Below are positions 36,819 through 46,058 of a stretch of DNA of 64,000 bases, piece by piece. Location: assembly GCA_022841745.1 (NCBI GenBank), contig JALHQW010000012.1, positions 101,282-165,281 of the forward strand, given 5' to 3'. The position numbers were made by a program, and so were the translations under genes. Source of the DNA: Saprospiraceae bacterium (lineage in GTDB: Bacteria > Bacteroidota > Bacteroidia > Chitinophagales > Saprospiraceae). The first letter of the stretch is position 1. Each line of letters begins with the position of its first letter. The notes under the pieces are model-generated. The model saw nothing but the letters and a program-made list of their open reading frames with translations. It was not told where the DNA came from and searched no databases.

Positions 36819-39791
36819 ATGGGCTTGTACAATTCGAAGATTTCGATATTGGCGTTTTTGATACTTACAGGTAAAGTTATATACGCACAACCCTTGGACA
36901 GCCTCCAATTCAAGCAATTATTCGATTCTATCGAGACCCTCAACCATACCGGACGGCATGACGAAGCTTTCCAGCTTTCAAAAGACTTGCACGTTCGTAC
37001 GGTAGAAAATTTTGGCGAAAATAGCGCACTTACTGCTAATTCGTGCCAGGCTTTGGCAGTAGCTTATTTGTACAACAGTGAATTTAATGAAGCTGAACCC
37101 TTGCTCCAACAATGCATCAATATCAGGAAATCCCTCTTTGGTAATGATTACATTGAGCTTTCAACAACCTACAACTCGCTCGCAACCTTGTATTCTGATT
37201 CTGGAGATCCACAAAAGGCCGAACCACTCTTATTGGAAGCCCTAAGGATACTCAAAATTTATTTTCCTCCCAATCATTCCAGTTTTGCCCAAACATTAAA
37301 CAATTTAGGCGTCGCTTACGATTTACTCGGAAACCCACAAAAAGCGATTGAAATGTACCGACAGTCGCTTGACATCAAATTGTCAAGCGACAATCCGTCG
37401 CCTTTGAAAATTTCAAACTCATACAACAACATTGCTGCCGTTTATGAATATAGCAATGAACTCGAAAAGGCCATTGAATACTATCAAATCTCTTTAGGGT
37501 TACTCGAAGATAATGGGATGCAAAATACCCAAGAATATGCCTTGGGCCTGATGAACCTAGGTGTAGCTTGGACGCACGCCAAGAACTATGCAAAAGCGGA
37601 AGAAATATTACTGGCCGCCAAGGAAAGTGCCGCCTTGGCTTTTAGCGAAACGCATTTCAAAAAAGCATTCCTCTTGTTGAATATCAGTATAAACCTCCTT
37701 GAAACGGGAGATTATTTCACTGCAAGGCCAATGATTTATGAAGCCTTAAATATTTTCAGGGTCAATTTTGGGGAAGGCAGCTATTATGAAATGCCTTGCT
37801 TTGTGGCCTTGGGGAATATTCAACAAAATTGGGGTAGTTCAGATTCAAGCTTGTTTTATTTCAAAAAAGCACTTGATATTGGGGAGAAAAATCTTGGTGA
37901 GACTCATGCAGAAGTTATTGTGGCTTTAAACAATGTTGGGACGGCGTTTGACAAGCTTGGCAATTTTGAAGCTGCCATGCAAACTTTTCGGTCTGCAAAG
38001 GAACGGCACGAAAAAAAATTTCATGATAATGGCCAAGATATTATATCCTCCGTTGATTATTTGATTGCCCAAGTTAATCTTTCAAATGTTGTGCTCAACA
38101 CTTATTGGCAGATTAATGATTCAGACACATTAATAGCCTTAAATGCCGAGCTATCCAAATCTTTTAATATCTTCAATGAACTAAGAAGCAGTGCAAATGA
38201 TGGGCTAACCCGGCAAGCTTTGATTAGCAGCAGCTACAATCTTTTTGAAACAGCAATCATGTCGGCATTGCTTCAAAAACATACAGAGGCTTTTATCATT
38301 ACAGAGCTTGGAAAAGCGAATAATCTATTATCCACTTTTACTGAGCAGAAAGACATTAAGATAGCTGGTGTCCCCTTGGAGATACTTGACGAGGAATACC
38401 AACTCAAGGTGAAAAAGATTTTCCTTGAAAAACAGATTGCCGCCAAAATTGACAATCTTGACTTCTCCAACCTAACAGGGCCAAGCTATCAACTCGATTC
38501 TATTAAATTGAAAATAGCGGCTCTTAAATCTATTATCGAAAAAGATTACCCCAACTACTACCGCCTCAAATACGACCTCTCCACCGCCAGTCTCGCCTAC
38601 GTTCAGGACACCTTGCTGACCACTGACCAGACCCTCCTAGAATATTTCGTCGGCGACTCCTCCATCTTCATCTTCACCGTCGGCAAGGGCAAGTACGACG
38701 TGGTGGAGGTCAAAAAAGACTTCCCACTGGAGGATTGGGTGAAGCAGTTGCAGGAGGGGCTTTACGGGTATTATGGGAAAAACAGGTCGGAGCAGTCCGA
38801 CGCCCTTTACCGCCAAACCCTCACCCAATACGCCGACATCGCCCCAAAACTCTATGAAAAACTCATCGCTCCCGTTCAAGACCAACTGACCGGGGACATC
38901 GTCATCGTCCCCGACGGCGTGCTCGGCTATGTGCCCTTCGAGGCACTGCTAACGGCAAAGCCCACGCAGGCCACCAATTTTGCGACCTACTCGTTTTTTG
39001 TAAAAGACCATAAAGTTTCCTACTGCTACTCCGCCACCCTGCTGCGGGAGATGAAGGAAAAACGGCACAAGCAGCCGCCCACCAAGCCCTTCGTCGCCTT
39101 CGCCCCCTTTTACGAGGGCAGCTACGAAAAGGCGGAAAGCACCGTGGATGTCCGCTTCGACACCCTCGCCGACGGGCGGGACACGGTCATTGTTGACGAT
39201 GTCGTCACCCGAAAAGAGTTCAAGTCCCTGCCCGCCAGCGGCGAGGAGACCGCCACCGCCGCCAAGCTCTGGAAGGGCGACTACTTCCTCAACGCCGACG
39301 CCACCGAGCAGCGCTTCTACGACCTGGCGGGCGGCTACCGCATCGTCCACCTCAGCACCCACGGCATCGCCGACGCACGGGTGGGCGACTATTCCTACCT
39401 CGCCTTTGCGGAGCAAAAAGATTCTATAGAAAACGAGTTCCTCTACGTGCGTGACCTCTACAACACCCAGCTCAACGCCGACCTCGTCGTGCTATCCGCC
39501 TGTGAAACCGCACAGGGCGAACTGCAACGGGGCGAGGGCATCATCAGCCTGGCCCGTGCCTTCGCCTACGCCGGGGCCAAGAGCATCGTGACCACCCTCT
39601 GGACGGTGGACGACTCGGCCTCCAAGGATTTGACCAAGGAGTTTTACCTGCAACTGAAAAATGGAAAGACCAAGGATGCCTCCCTGCAATCGGCCAAGCT
39701 GAAACTCATAAAAGGCAAGGACGCCAAGCGCCAGCACCCGTTCTTCTGGGCGGGGTTCATTGGTGTGGGGGATATGAGTCCAGTGAAATAA
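36819..39791 (+). CDS. Exported TPR-CHAT caspase-like protein
   Basis: About 990 residues from ATG 36819, which opens a signal peptide (ISILAFLILTGKVIYAQ). TPR array over residues ~30-420, a helical spacer, and a CHAT domain in the last ~320 residues with His in VHLSTHGIAD and Cys in VLSACETAQG. The DNA turns sharply GC-rich from about 38,550 onward, as in the other two large effector genes. The gene converges on, and abuts without a gap, the anti-sigma-like gene 40748-39792 next to an ECF sigma factor, a layout that invites a regulated-proteolysis model. Confidence 0.9.
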   Translation: MGLYNSKISILAFLILTGKVIYAQPLDSLQFKQLFDSIETLNHTGRHDEAFQLSKDLHVRTVENFGENSALTANSCQALAVAYLYNSEFNEAEPLLQQCINIRKSLFGNDYIELSTTYNSLATLYSDSGDPQKAEPLLLEALRILKIYFPPNHSSFAQTLNNLGVAYDLLGNPQKAIEMYRQSLDIKLSSDNPSPLKISNSYNNIAAVYEYSNELEKAIEYYQISLGLLEDNGMQNTQEYALGLMNLGVAWTHAKNYAKAEEILLAAKESAALAFSETHFKKAFLLLNISINLLETGDYFTARPMIYEALNIFRVNFGEGSYYEMPCFVALGNIQQNWGSSDSSLFYFKKALDIGEKNLGETHAEVIVALNNVGTAFDKLGNFEAAMQTFRSAKERHEKKFHDNGQDIISSVDYLIAQVNLSNVVLNTYWQINDSDTLIALNAELSKSFNIFNELRSSANDGLTRQALISSSYNLFETAIMSALLQKHTEAFIITELGKANNLLSTFTEQKDIKIAGVPLEILDEEYQLKVKKIFLEKQIAAKIDNLDFSNLTGPSYQLDSIKLKIAALKSIIEKDYPNYYRLKYDLSTASLAYVQDTLLTTDQTLLEYFVGDSSIFIFTVGKGKYDVVEVKKDFPLEDWVKQLQEGLYGYYGKNRSEQSDALYRQTLTQYADIAPKLYEKLIAPVQDQLTGDIVIVPDGVLGYVPFEALLTAKPTQATNFATYSFFVKDHKVSYCYSATLLREMKEKRHKQPPTKPFVAFAPFYEGSYEKAESTVDVRFDTLADGRDTVIVDDVVTRKEFKSLPASGEETATAAKLWKGDYFLNADATEQRFYDLAGGYRIVHLSTHGIADARVGDYSYLAFAEQKDSIENEFLYVRDLYNTQLNADLVVLSACETAQGELQRGEGIISLARAFAYAGAKSIVTTLWTVDDSASKDLTKEFYLQLKNGKTKDASLQSAKLKLIKGKDAKRQHPFFWAGFIGVGDMSPVK

Positions 39792-40748
39792 TTACTGTTT
39801 CAAACCATTGAAACTCGCCAATAGCTTAGCGGCATCCGCTTGCCTTGGGTGCTGGTTCTTCACATCTGCCAGTTCTTCGGTCAGTTTTAGGAACTGCTTA
39901 CGTTTGGCTGGGCCTTGTGCAAGGTAGGACAGCGCCAAGTACCACTGCGCCGATAGGAAATCCGGGGCGAATTCATTGCCTACCACTCCATTGAACTCCG
40001 TAGCGGCTTGCCCGTATCGCTTCAAGTTGAAAAGCGCATGGCCCCGCAGGTAGCGCACTTGGCTTTCGTTGCCAGCTTCTTTTTTGGCGAGCAATTCTAT
40101 GGTTTTACCGTATTGCTTAGCATCGAACGCCTCCGCCGCCAATTCAAAAACCGATGGCTCGCTCCCCGCACCTTTCAGGCCACTGGAAAAATCGGCCACG
40201 TCGTAGTTGTCGGTGGCCAATGCGAGGTACTGGCTATTTTGTTGGACTGGCGGTTTATCATTCTTGGGATTTGTCGTTGGCGCCTGAGGCTTGGCGTCAG
40301 TGCCCTTTTCTTCCTCCGTAGCAATTGGAACATCGGACTTCTGCTGCGGAGCAGCAGGGGCAGTTGGGGTTTCTCCGGGCCAGTTGTTGGGTTGAACTAT
40401 CACATCGTCCGGCTGCATAAAATACCATATTCCCGAAAACACCAAAATGGCCAAACCCAACAAGGGCAGCCATTTTTTCCAAGAACCATTACCTGCGGGC
40501 GGCGGGGACGAGGGCGTAGGGGCTTCAAAGGGGTTCGGCGGCGGGTTGTTTTTCCAGTCGGCCATCCTGCTTTTCAGCCGTTTTTCGAGCATGAGTTCCA
40601 TGGCATCGTGCTCTAACCGCTGCATTTCCACCTCGGTGGCAAGCGCCTCGTCGCCAGCCATGTCCCGCTCGAAGGCTTGGGCTTCCTCCGGCGGCAATTG
40701 CCCCGTCAGATAGGCTTCAATTCTCTCCTTTTGTAGGCGTTTACTCAT
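39792..40748 (-). CDS. Membrane anti-sigma-like protein with C-terminal TPR
   Basis: About 318 residues. The N-terminal ~80 residues (RIEAYLTGQLPPEEAQAFERDM) match the zinc-free anti-sigma N-domain seen next to Bacteroidota ECF factors. One membrane segment follows (WLPLLGLAILVFSGIWYFM), then a Pro/Thr-rich linker and a TPR-like extracytoplasmic region (VRYLRGHALFNLKRYGQAATEF). Its ATG at 40748 overlaps the end of the sigma gene by 8 bases, so translation is coupled. Expected to hold the sigma factor until a periplasmic signal arrives. Confidence 0.8.
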   Translation of the reverse strand: MSKRLQKERIEAYLTGQLPPEEAQAFERDMAGDEALATEVEMQRLEHDAMELMLEKRLKSRMADWKNNPPPNPFEAPTPSSPPPAGNGSWKKWLPLLGLAILVFSGIWYFMQPDDVIVQPNNWPGETPTAPAAPQQKSDVPIATEEEKGTDAKPQAPTTNPKNDKPPVQQNSQYLALATDNYDVADFSSGLKGAGSEPSVFELAAEAFDAKQYGKTIELLAKKEAGNESQVRYLRGHALFNLKRYGQAATEFNGVVGNEFAPDFLSAQWYLALSYLAQGPAKRKQFLKLTEELADVKNQHPRQADAAKLLASFNGLKQ

Positions 40749-41340
40749 CGTTGGTTGCAATATTTAAAGCTTTGAGCAAATGCGGGTTTTTGTCAAAGAC
40801 CTCCCTCAGCCGTTCCCGGCAGCGGTAGGCCTGCTTCTTGGCCATTTCGGGGCTGCTAAAACCTAATTGCTCGGCAATTTCCTTCATGGAATAGTCGAGT
40901 TTGTAGTATTGCAGCAGTTCCTGGCAGCGGGCATCCACCTGTGCGACAGCCAACTCCAGCAGTTCCCGCTTTTCGCCGTCGAAGATTTCAGCCTCCACGC
41001 TGGCCACTTCGCCATCGTAATGTTCAGGTTTCAGTTCAGCCGAAGTAGGGTCTTTTTTTCGGCGGTACGTCACCCAATGCCATTTTGCGATGGCCATGAA
41101 ATAAGTGCGCAACGAACTCTTCCCATCGAACCGTCCCTGCCGGATGTTCCTGTCGAAAATCACCGCAGCTTCTTGGTAAACGTCCTCCCCATCCTCGGCA
41201 TTGCCACCGTGGGTTTTCACGTAGTTCTGCACCCAGCCTTCCAGCCCGTCCTGCGTCAGGAACTGGTACAAAGCCCACTCCCACTTGCGGGGGTCGCCGC
41301 AGCGCATGGCTTCCAGAAGCTGTTGATCAGTGTACTTCAT
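40741..41340 (-). CDS. ECF-type RNA polymerase sigma factor
   Basis: 199 residues with sigma region 2 (EDGEDVYQEAAVIFDRNIRQGRF...SSLRTYFMAIAKWHW) and region 4 (LDYSMKEIAEQLGFSSPEMAKKQAYRCRERL). It has the size and layout of an ECF factor. It overlaps its anti-sigma partner. Its target promoters are unknown; the repeated TGATAACA-N14-GGWACATA element is a candidate. Confidence 0.9.
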   Translation of the reverse strand: MKYTDQQLLEAMRCGDPRKWEWALYQFLTQDGLEGWVQNYVKTHGGNAEDGEDVYQEAAVIFDRNIRQGRFDGKSSLRTYFMAIAKWHWVTYRRKKDPTSAELKPEHYDGEVASVEAEIFDGEKRELLELAVAQVDARCQELLQYYKLDYSMKEIAEQLGFSSPEMAKKQAYRCRERLREVFDKNPHLLKALNIATNDE

Positions 41341-41632
41341 TGATTTAGTGCCGGAAATGGACAGAAGGTGCCCAATTGAAGTTCAAAAATAGAATATTTT
41401 TTTACTGTGGTTAAAATGTTGGCCATTTCATGGCAACGCTCAAAAAGTTTCTTCGCCTGGGTCTGCTTGAGGCTCCCGCCAGTCCTTTAGGCAGCTTTAT
41501 TTTATAAAAACGCCATCGCAGTTTTGATACTGATTTGACAGTCAAGGTGAATTCGGATTTGGCAGCTAAGGCAAGGTGCCAGCAAGGAAGGGAATTTGAT
41601 TTTGTGTACTCTTTTGTGTAAACCAAGAAAAA

Positions 41633-41665
41633 AGGACTTGCGAATTAAATTCGTAAGTCCTTTAT
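41633..41665 (-). terminator. Terminator downstream of tRNA-Gly
   Basis: On the minus strand AGGACTTACGAATT pairs with AATTCGCAAGTCCT around TA, followed by TTTTTTC. No gene is seen between 41341 and 41673 apart from this. Confidence 0.8.
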
Positions 41666-41673
41666 TATCAGGG

Positions 41674-41746
41674 AGCGGAAAATGGGATTCGAACCCACGG
41701 CCCTCAGCTTGGGAAGCTGATGCTCTACCAACTGAGCTACTTCCGC
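41674..41746 (-). tRNA. tRNA-Gly (anticodon CCC)
   Basis: The minus strand folds as a full cloverleaf: acceptor GCGGAAG with TTTCCGC, D-arm GCTC/GAGC, anticodon arm TCAGC-TTCCCAA-GCTGA, and T-arm GTGGG-TTCGAAT-CCCAT. The loop gives anticodon CCC, reading GGG. No CCA is encoded. It marks the junction between the chromosome-like part and the mobile region. It is not a UGA reader. Confidence 0.95.
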
Positions 41747-41747
41747 A

Positions 41748-42028
41748 AAGTATTGTCAGTAAACGATTTAGCAAAGATAGAGAAACTTGTAAAACTTCCT
41801 GGTGTAAATCTGGTGTAAATTTTCCCCATCTTTTCCCACAAAACCATTTCATTTTTCGGAAAAAGTTGGAGGTGTCGAGTAGTCAAAAATTTGATTTTAA
41901 GTGTCCCAAAGTTGAACGATTTTTCTTCTTTTTTTTGAATCTCATCCATAATCCTGCCCATAACCCGGTTTATTGAAAAACCCATTGATTTTCAACCAGT
42001 TAGGAGGGTTCTTTCTTTTCAACTAACC
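41748..42028. other. Non-coding junction, no gene seen
   Basis: AT-rich sequence with a short tandem repeat (CTGGTGTAAAT twice near 41800) between the tRNA gene and the first mobile-region gene. It could hold an old attachment site, but no matching second copy is seen. Confidence 0.4.
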
Positions 42029-42856
42029 TCAGTAAAACATTTTTCTTTCATTCCCGGCGACGTTGTGCCAGCCAAGAAAGACCTCTTTGCCCATTTGGGA
42101 GAGGGATTTGAAAAGGAAGTATTCTGTGAGGTTTTGAAAAAGGGGGAGGCCTGCAAGTTTTCCAAGGACAGATTCCAAGGTGGCTTCAAACTCCAAAACC
42201 CAAAGGACTCTATAACCACGGTTGAAATCATACCGCTGGTTGACACTTCCGGTTAGAACCGCCTCGCCGTGGCGAATACACTTTTCCACCGTTTTTTTGG
42301 CATCCCTACCGTTCTCCAACTCTACCAAAAATAGTTCTTCTTGTGAGGTGGTCTGTAACTTGAACGCCATGTCCGGTTTGATGGAGGAGTTGGGTTTGTA
42401 CTCGAACGCCGTTTTCGATTTGAGGTTTTTTTCAACCCTGTTGTTGCCAACGGTATCAAAATAGCGGTCGCAAAAGAGTAGTGTGACTCCCTCTTGTTGG
42501 CAAGCCAAATCCAAAGCAATGTGAAAATCAATGATTCTTGTACGGTGAACTTGGTCTTGTGTGTCTGTTAAAATCGTTCCTTTGGGACAGTGGATTTCAC
42601 TTTCTTCCAATTCACATAAATCTTGTAGCACTGAAATAGATTTCTCAGTCAGGTAGTGCTTGACTTCATCTCCCATGCCGTGCGGTATTTTTTTGACCAT
42701 CGGAAAGCTGCTCTCCCGCAAGTCCTTCAAGAGAGTGCTCAGGTTGGAGCGGTGACGTTCAATGCCCAACTGCATCATCTGGGAGTAGGTGAGGAACTTG
42801 TACCTTGCAAGTGCTTGTAAGACCTGGATTTGTTTTGGTGAAAATCTGGTAATCAT
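42029..42856 (-). CDS. Replication-relaxation family protein
   Basis: 275 residues. An N-terminal winged helix (FSPKQIQVLQALARYKFLTYSQMMQLG...LSTLLKDLRESS) and a restriction-endonuclease-like core (KTAFEYKPNSSIKPDMAF, FLVELENGRD) match the replication-relaxation family (PF13814) of mobile elements. These are linked with plasmid mobilisation and with HerA/VirD4-like ATPases. Its ATG overlaps the TGA of the ATPase gene (ATGA), so the two are coupled. It ends in TGA, with TAG two codons later. Confidence 0.75.
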   Translation of the reverse strand: MITRFSPKQIQVLQALARYKFLTYSQMMQLGIERHRSNLSTLLKDLRESSFPMVKKIPHGMGDEVKHYLTEKSISVLQDLCELEESEIHCPKGTILTDTQDQVHRTRIIDFHIALDLACQQEGVTLLFCDRYFDTVGNNRVEKNLKSKTAFEYKPNSSIKPDMAFKLQTTSQEELFLVELENGRDAKKTVEKCIRHGEAVLTGSVNQRYDFNRGYRVLWVLEFEATLESVLGKLAGLPLFQNLTEYFLFKSLSQMGKEVFLGWHNVAGNERKMFY

Positions 42857-44580
42857 GGCTCGTCAATGAAAAGTCCAAAAGGAGGTTTGCCGTCTTTGGG
42901 TTTTTTTGGGTTTTCAGTGGAAGGGGAGTTCTGGGATTCTGAGGATTGACCATTGCCCTTCCACTCCTCCATCGGCTTGTAATAATGGGCGACCTGATAG
43001 GCATCCAATGCCTTCTCCTCTTCTTTGTTCAGATAATACTCCCCTGGGTTATCGAGCAGGAAGCTCGGTGACTTGAACTTCATCACTCCCCTGTTCCGGG
43101 GTTTCAGGAAAAATTCATAATCGCTAAGGGTAGCACCGGTTGGGAGTTTAATCACCTCTTGAATGCTGTCAATATTATCGTCGCCCCCTCCGGCAATTTT
43201 TACTGCTGTGTTTTTTATCACCGCTTTGGTCTGTTTCTCGAACTGTTCAGTGTACTGGTTGGCAAGAATGAGGTGTAGACCAAAACCCCTGAGTTGAACC
43301 AGCATGAATTCGAGGCTTCCCGTGCAAAAGTTCTGCGCCTCGTCAATTATGCAGAAAGTGTGGAAGTGTCCGTTTTTCTTTCTTTTCCTGACGATGCTCT
43401 TGATGCTGGCGACAAGGAACTTTCCAAAGGCAACCTGACTCATATCCCCCAATCCCGACAAGTTGAAAATAATGACCTTCCCGTTGTTCAATGCTGCCTC
43501 CAAGTCAAAGGTTTCCTTTCCCCCCAATAGGTTTCTCATGACAGGAGAATTGTCCACTACCCTGCTCGTCCTGCTCAACAAAGCATCCCTTGTCTTGCTG
43601 CCGGGTTTCAAATAATAGTCGTCGAAAATGGTGTCAAATTTTTGCGCCTCCTTGAAAAGCTCGGCATCGCAATTCAACAGATTCAACAAATCCAACATGG
43701 TCGAACCATCTCTCCTAAGCAGGAAGTACACGCACTTTTCCATTAGGTTGACCATGTTTTCGGACAACTCCCCTCCTTCCTTGTCCAAGATTTCTTCCAT
43801 TGCCAGGATAATCTGTTCTGCTGTGAAATTGATGTTCTTGAGCGATTTGTCGGCTATGGCAAAGGGGTTGAACGTCGGGGTAAAGCCCGGTTCGAGATAG
43901 GGGTCTATGTAAATGACCCTTTCATGGTCTGAGTTCATGTAAAACCGTTTGGCATTTTCTGCCAAGCTGCCGTGGGGGTCAATCACCACCATGCTGTATT
44001 GCGGGAACTTGTTCTGCAAGCCAAACAGCAGGGATTCCAACAATACGGACTTTCCCTCTCCTGTCGGGGCAACACAGTACAAGTGCATGAACAACTTGCT
44101 GATAGGAATAGTGGCGGTTGGACGCAAAATCTCCCTGATGTAGCGGTTCAACACTTTCCCAAAGCCATGTACTTGAAGGATTTTGTAGTAATCGTCTTCG
44201 TTCAATCCGTAATGGAAGACAACATCAGCCCTCTGTTTCTCGGTATTAATCCCACCCTTGTTCCTGTTCAATTGGTTGAATACAGGATAGAATGGGAACT
44301 GCTCAGGCATAATGTGCTGGTTGAACAAGGCTGAATATTCATCATAGGTGAACCCCCTCCATTTCATTACCTCTTCGGTAATAAAGGTTTTTTGACCGTT
44401 CAATTCCATGTCCAAGGCAACGATTTTGTCCAACCGTTGGCACCAGACATCCATGAACCGCATGAACACCTCCGGCTCAACTTCGACCAGTTCGCCAATG
44501 GGTATGGACTCCTCGCCTGAGTTCAGGCAAAAGAGTTGCTCGACCTCGGCAGGTCGGATTATCTTCTTGAAGAATTCCAT
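42853..44580 (-). CDS. HerA/VirD4-like coupling ATPase
   Basis: 575 residues with an N-terminal domain and a RecA-like motor: Walker A in CVAPTGEGKSVLLES (about residue 170), Walker B in FCIIDEAQNF (about 412), and a sensor-like LHLILANQYTEQF. This fits TraG/TraD/VirD4-type coupling proteins or HerA-like translocases of integrative and plasmid elements. No relaxase or T4SS channel genes follow in the window, so transfer would need helpers. Its TGA stop overlaps the next ATG, showing that TGA terminates here. Confidence 0.82.
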   Translation of the reverse strand: MEFFKKIIRPAEVEQLFCLNSGEESIPIGELVEVEPEVFMRFMDVWCQRLDKIVALDMELNGQKTFITEEVMKWRGFTYDEYSALFNQHIMPEQFPFYPVFNQLNRNKGGINTEKQRADVVFHYGLNEDDYYKILQVHGFGKVLNRYIREILRPTATIPISKLFMHLYCVAPTGEGKSVLLESLLFGLQNKFPQYSMVVIDPHGSLAENAKRFYMNSDHERVIYIDPYLEPGFTPTFNPFAIADKSLKNINFTAEQIILAMEEILDKEGGELSENMVNLMEKCVYFLLRRDGSTMLDLLNLLNCDAELFKEAQKFDTIFDDYYLKPGSKTRDALLSRTSRVVDNSPVMRNLLGGKETFDLEAALNNGKVIIFNLSGLGDMSQVAFGKFLVASIKSIVRKRKKNGHFHTFCIIDEAQNFCTGSLEFMLVQLRGFGLHLILANQYTEQFEKQTKAVIKNTAVKIAGGGDDNIDSIQEVIKLPTGATLSDYEFFLKPRNRGVMKFKSPSFLLDNPGEYYLNKEEEKALDAYQVAHYYKPMEEWKGNGQSSESQNSPSTENPKKPKDGKPPFGLFIDEP

Positions 44581-44595
44581 GATGTTAGGATTGAA

Positions 44596-46044
44596 TTATT
44601 TTGATTGACGGCGAACAGCCGCTGCCTCCTGCTGTATTAGACTCGCCCTGTTCGATGTGAACTTCAAATCCTCTTGGGTAATGTGCAATTGATGCTTGAG
44701 GTCGTCCACGACCTGACCCCGTGAAATCTTCTCCTGAATCCTTTCTTCGATGCGCTTCTGCTCGGAAAGCAGGTTCTGCATCTTCGTTTGCTCAAGTGTA
44801 GCCCGTTGCTGGTATTCGTCCCGTAGGATGTTGATACCCATTTTTTCGTAGGCAATATCCTTCAAAGCCAAGTATTGGTCTTGGGAAATCCTTTCGAGTT
44901 GGAGTTTGGAACTCCCGACCTCGTTGGCGAATTCCTTCTTGTGCAATGACATCTGCTGCAAGTTCAAATCGAGGTCTTTTGAAATGGACTGAATGGCTAC
45001 CTGGTGTTTCTGATAGGCAATGTTCGCCCGGTTCAACACGTCCTCTGCCCGGATGGAATACCGCTCTGCCTCGTTCTTGATTTGCATGACCTCGACACCG
45101 AAGGATTTGACCTGGTTGTGCAGCGTCTGCACCTTGTCCACGATGCGGATTTGCTGCTGGTCGAGCCTGACTATTTCCCGCCCGAACTGCACTTTTATAT
45201 CAGAAAACTGCTTGGAAACATCCACCTGCATCCTTCCTATGGTTTCCCGAATGTTGTTCAGTTCATTGAAAAAATTCAATTCCAATTGGGAGAATTTTTC
45301 AACCACATAGGATTTGAACGTCATCATTTCCTTTTCAACGAGCAAGAATGTCTCCGCTACTTTCGTAAAGCCAGTCCTTACCTCCTCCCTAAGTTGAGCG
45401 CTCTCATCTTTTGCTTCGTATCGGTATTCAAGGATTCTCTTGTCCTGCTCAAATAGATGGGATGCGACCTCGTGCTTTATTTCCCGGAGTTGAAGCTCCT
45501 CTTCCTTTTTTTTGACGACTTGTTGGAACTGCTGTTTCTCGAACTCGTCGGAGCGGGCATAGCCAGTGACCTCGGAATTGCCAAAAATATCAGTCAGCAA
45601 ATTCTCCTTGTTCTTTCGGTCAATCTGCACCAAAGCCTGTTGAATGTCTTGTTTGTGTTCTGTCTTCAGATTTTCGTTTTCCTTATGAAGGTCGGAAACC
45701 TCTGATTTCAGGTTGTTCAATTGTTCAATGATTTCCTGCTGAGGTGCTGGGGGAAGACCAGCATTACTCTCTTCGTTATAAGGCAAATCACTTTTTGGTG
45801 CTTGTTTCTTCCATTCATGCACCTTGAAAGTGCGTTCCAGGAAAACAGTGACATTGCCTGTCTTTTTGTCATACTCAAGCAGACGGTAAATTATGTATCC
45901 AAACCCTGCAATGGCTGCTACTATTATTAGTGTATGCAGAAGTTGAATGATTGCTTGAGCCACAAAACCAAAAACGATAAGTCCTATGACCAAAATGCAC
46001 CCCTTTTCGGAGTTCGCATCACCGGAGTTGTTGTAGGTATTCAT
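44596..46044 (-). CDS. Membrane-anchored coiled-coil protein
   Basis: 482 residues. Two adjacent hydrophobic segments near the N-terminus (CILVIGLIVFGFVAQAI; LHTLIIVAAIAGFGYIIYRLL) are followed by about 400 residues of heptad-rich coiled coil (for example LEERIQEKISRG-type and EQLNNLKSEVSDLHKENENL). No enzyme motif. It sits 15 bases upstream of the ATPase gene and 14 downstream of the zinc-ribbon gene, so it is part of the same module and could scaffold or tether the ATPase. Confidence 0.75.
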   Translation of the reverse strand: MNTYNNSGDANSEKGCILVIGLIVFGFVAQAIIQLLHTLIIVAAIAGFGYIIYRLLEYDKKTGNVTVFLERTFKVHEWKKQAPKSDLPYNEESNAGLPPAPQQEIIEQLNNLKSEVSDLHKENENLKTEHKQDIQQALVQIDRKNKENLLTDIFGNSEVTGYARSDEFEKQQFQQVVKKKEEELQLREIKHEVASHLFEQDKRILEYRYEAKDESAQLREEVRTGFTKVAETFLLVEKEMMTFKSYVVEKFSQLELNFFNELNNIRETIGRMQVDVSKQFSDIKVQFGREIVRLDQQQIRIVDKVQTLHNQVKSFGVEVMQIKNEAERYSIRAEDVLNRANIAYQKHQVAIQSISKDLDLNLQQMSLHKKEFANEVGSSKLQLERISQDQYLALKDIAYEKMGINILRDEYQQRATLEQTKMQNLLSEQKRIEERIQEKISRGQVVDDLKHQLHITQEDLKFTSNRASLIQQEAAAVRRQSK

Positions 46045-46058
46045 GTTTGTTGATTTAT

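Noticed and set aside
41674..41746. tRNA-Gly as the UGA-reading tRNA
   Set aside because: Its anticodon is CCC, which reads GGG only. It cannot explain UGA decoding.
41674..42028. tRNA-Gly 3' end as the attachment site of the mobile region
   Set aside because: The mobile genes lie on the 5' side of the tRNA, no integrase is present and no duplicate of the tRNA end was found in the window.
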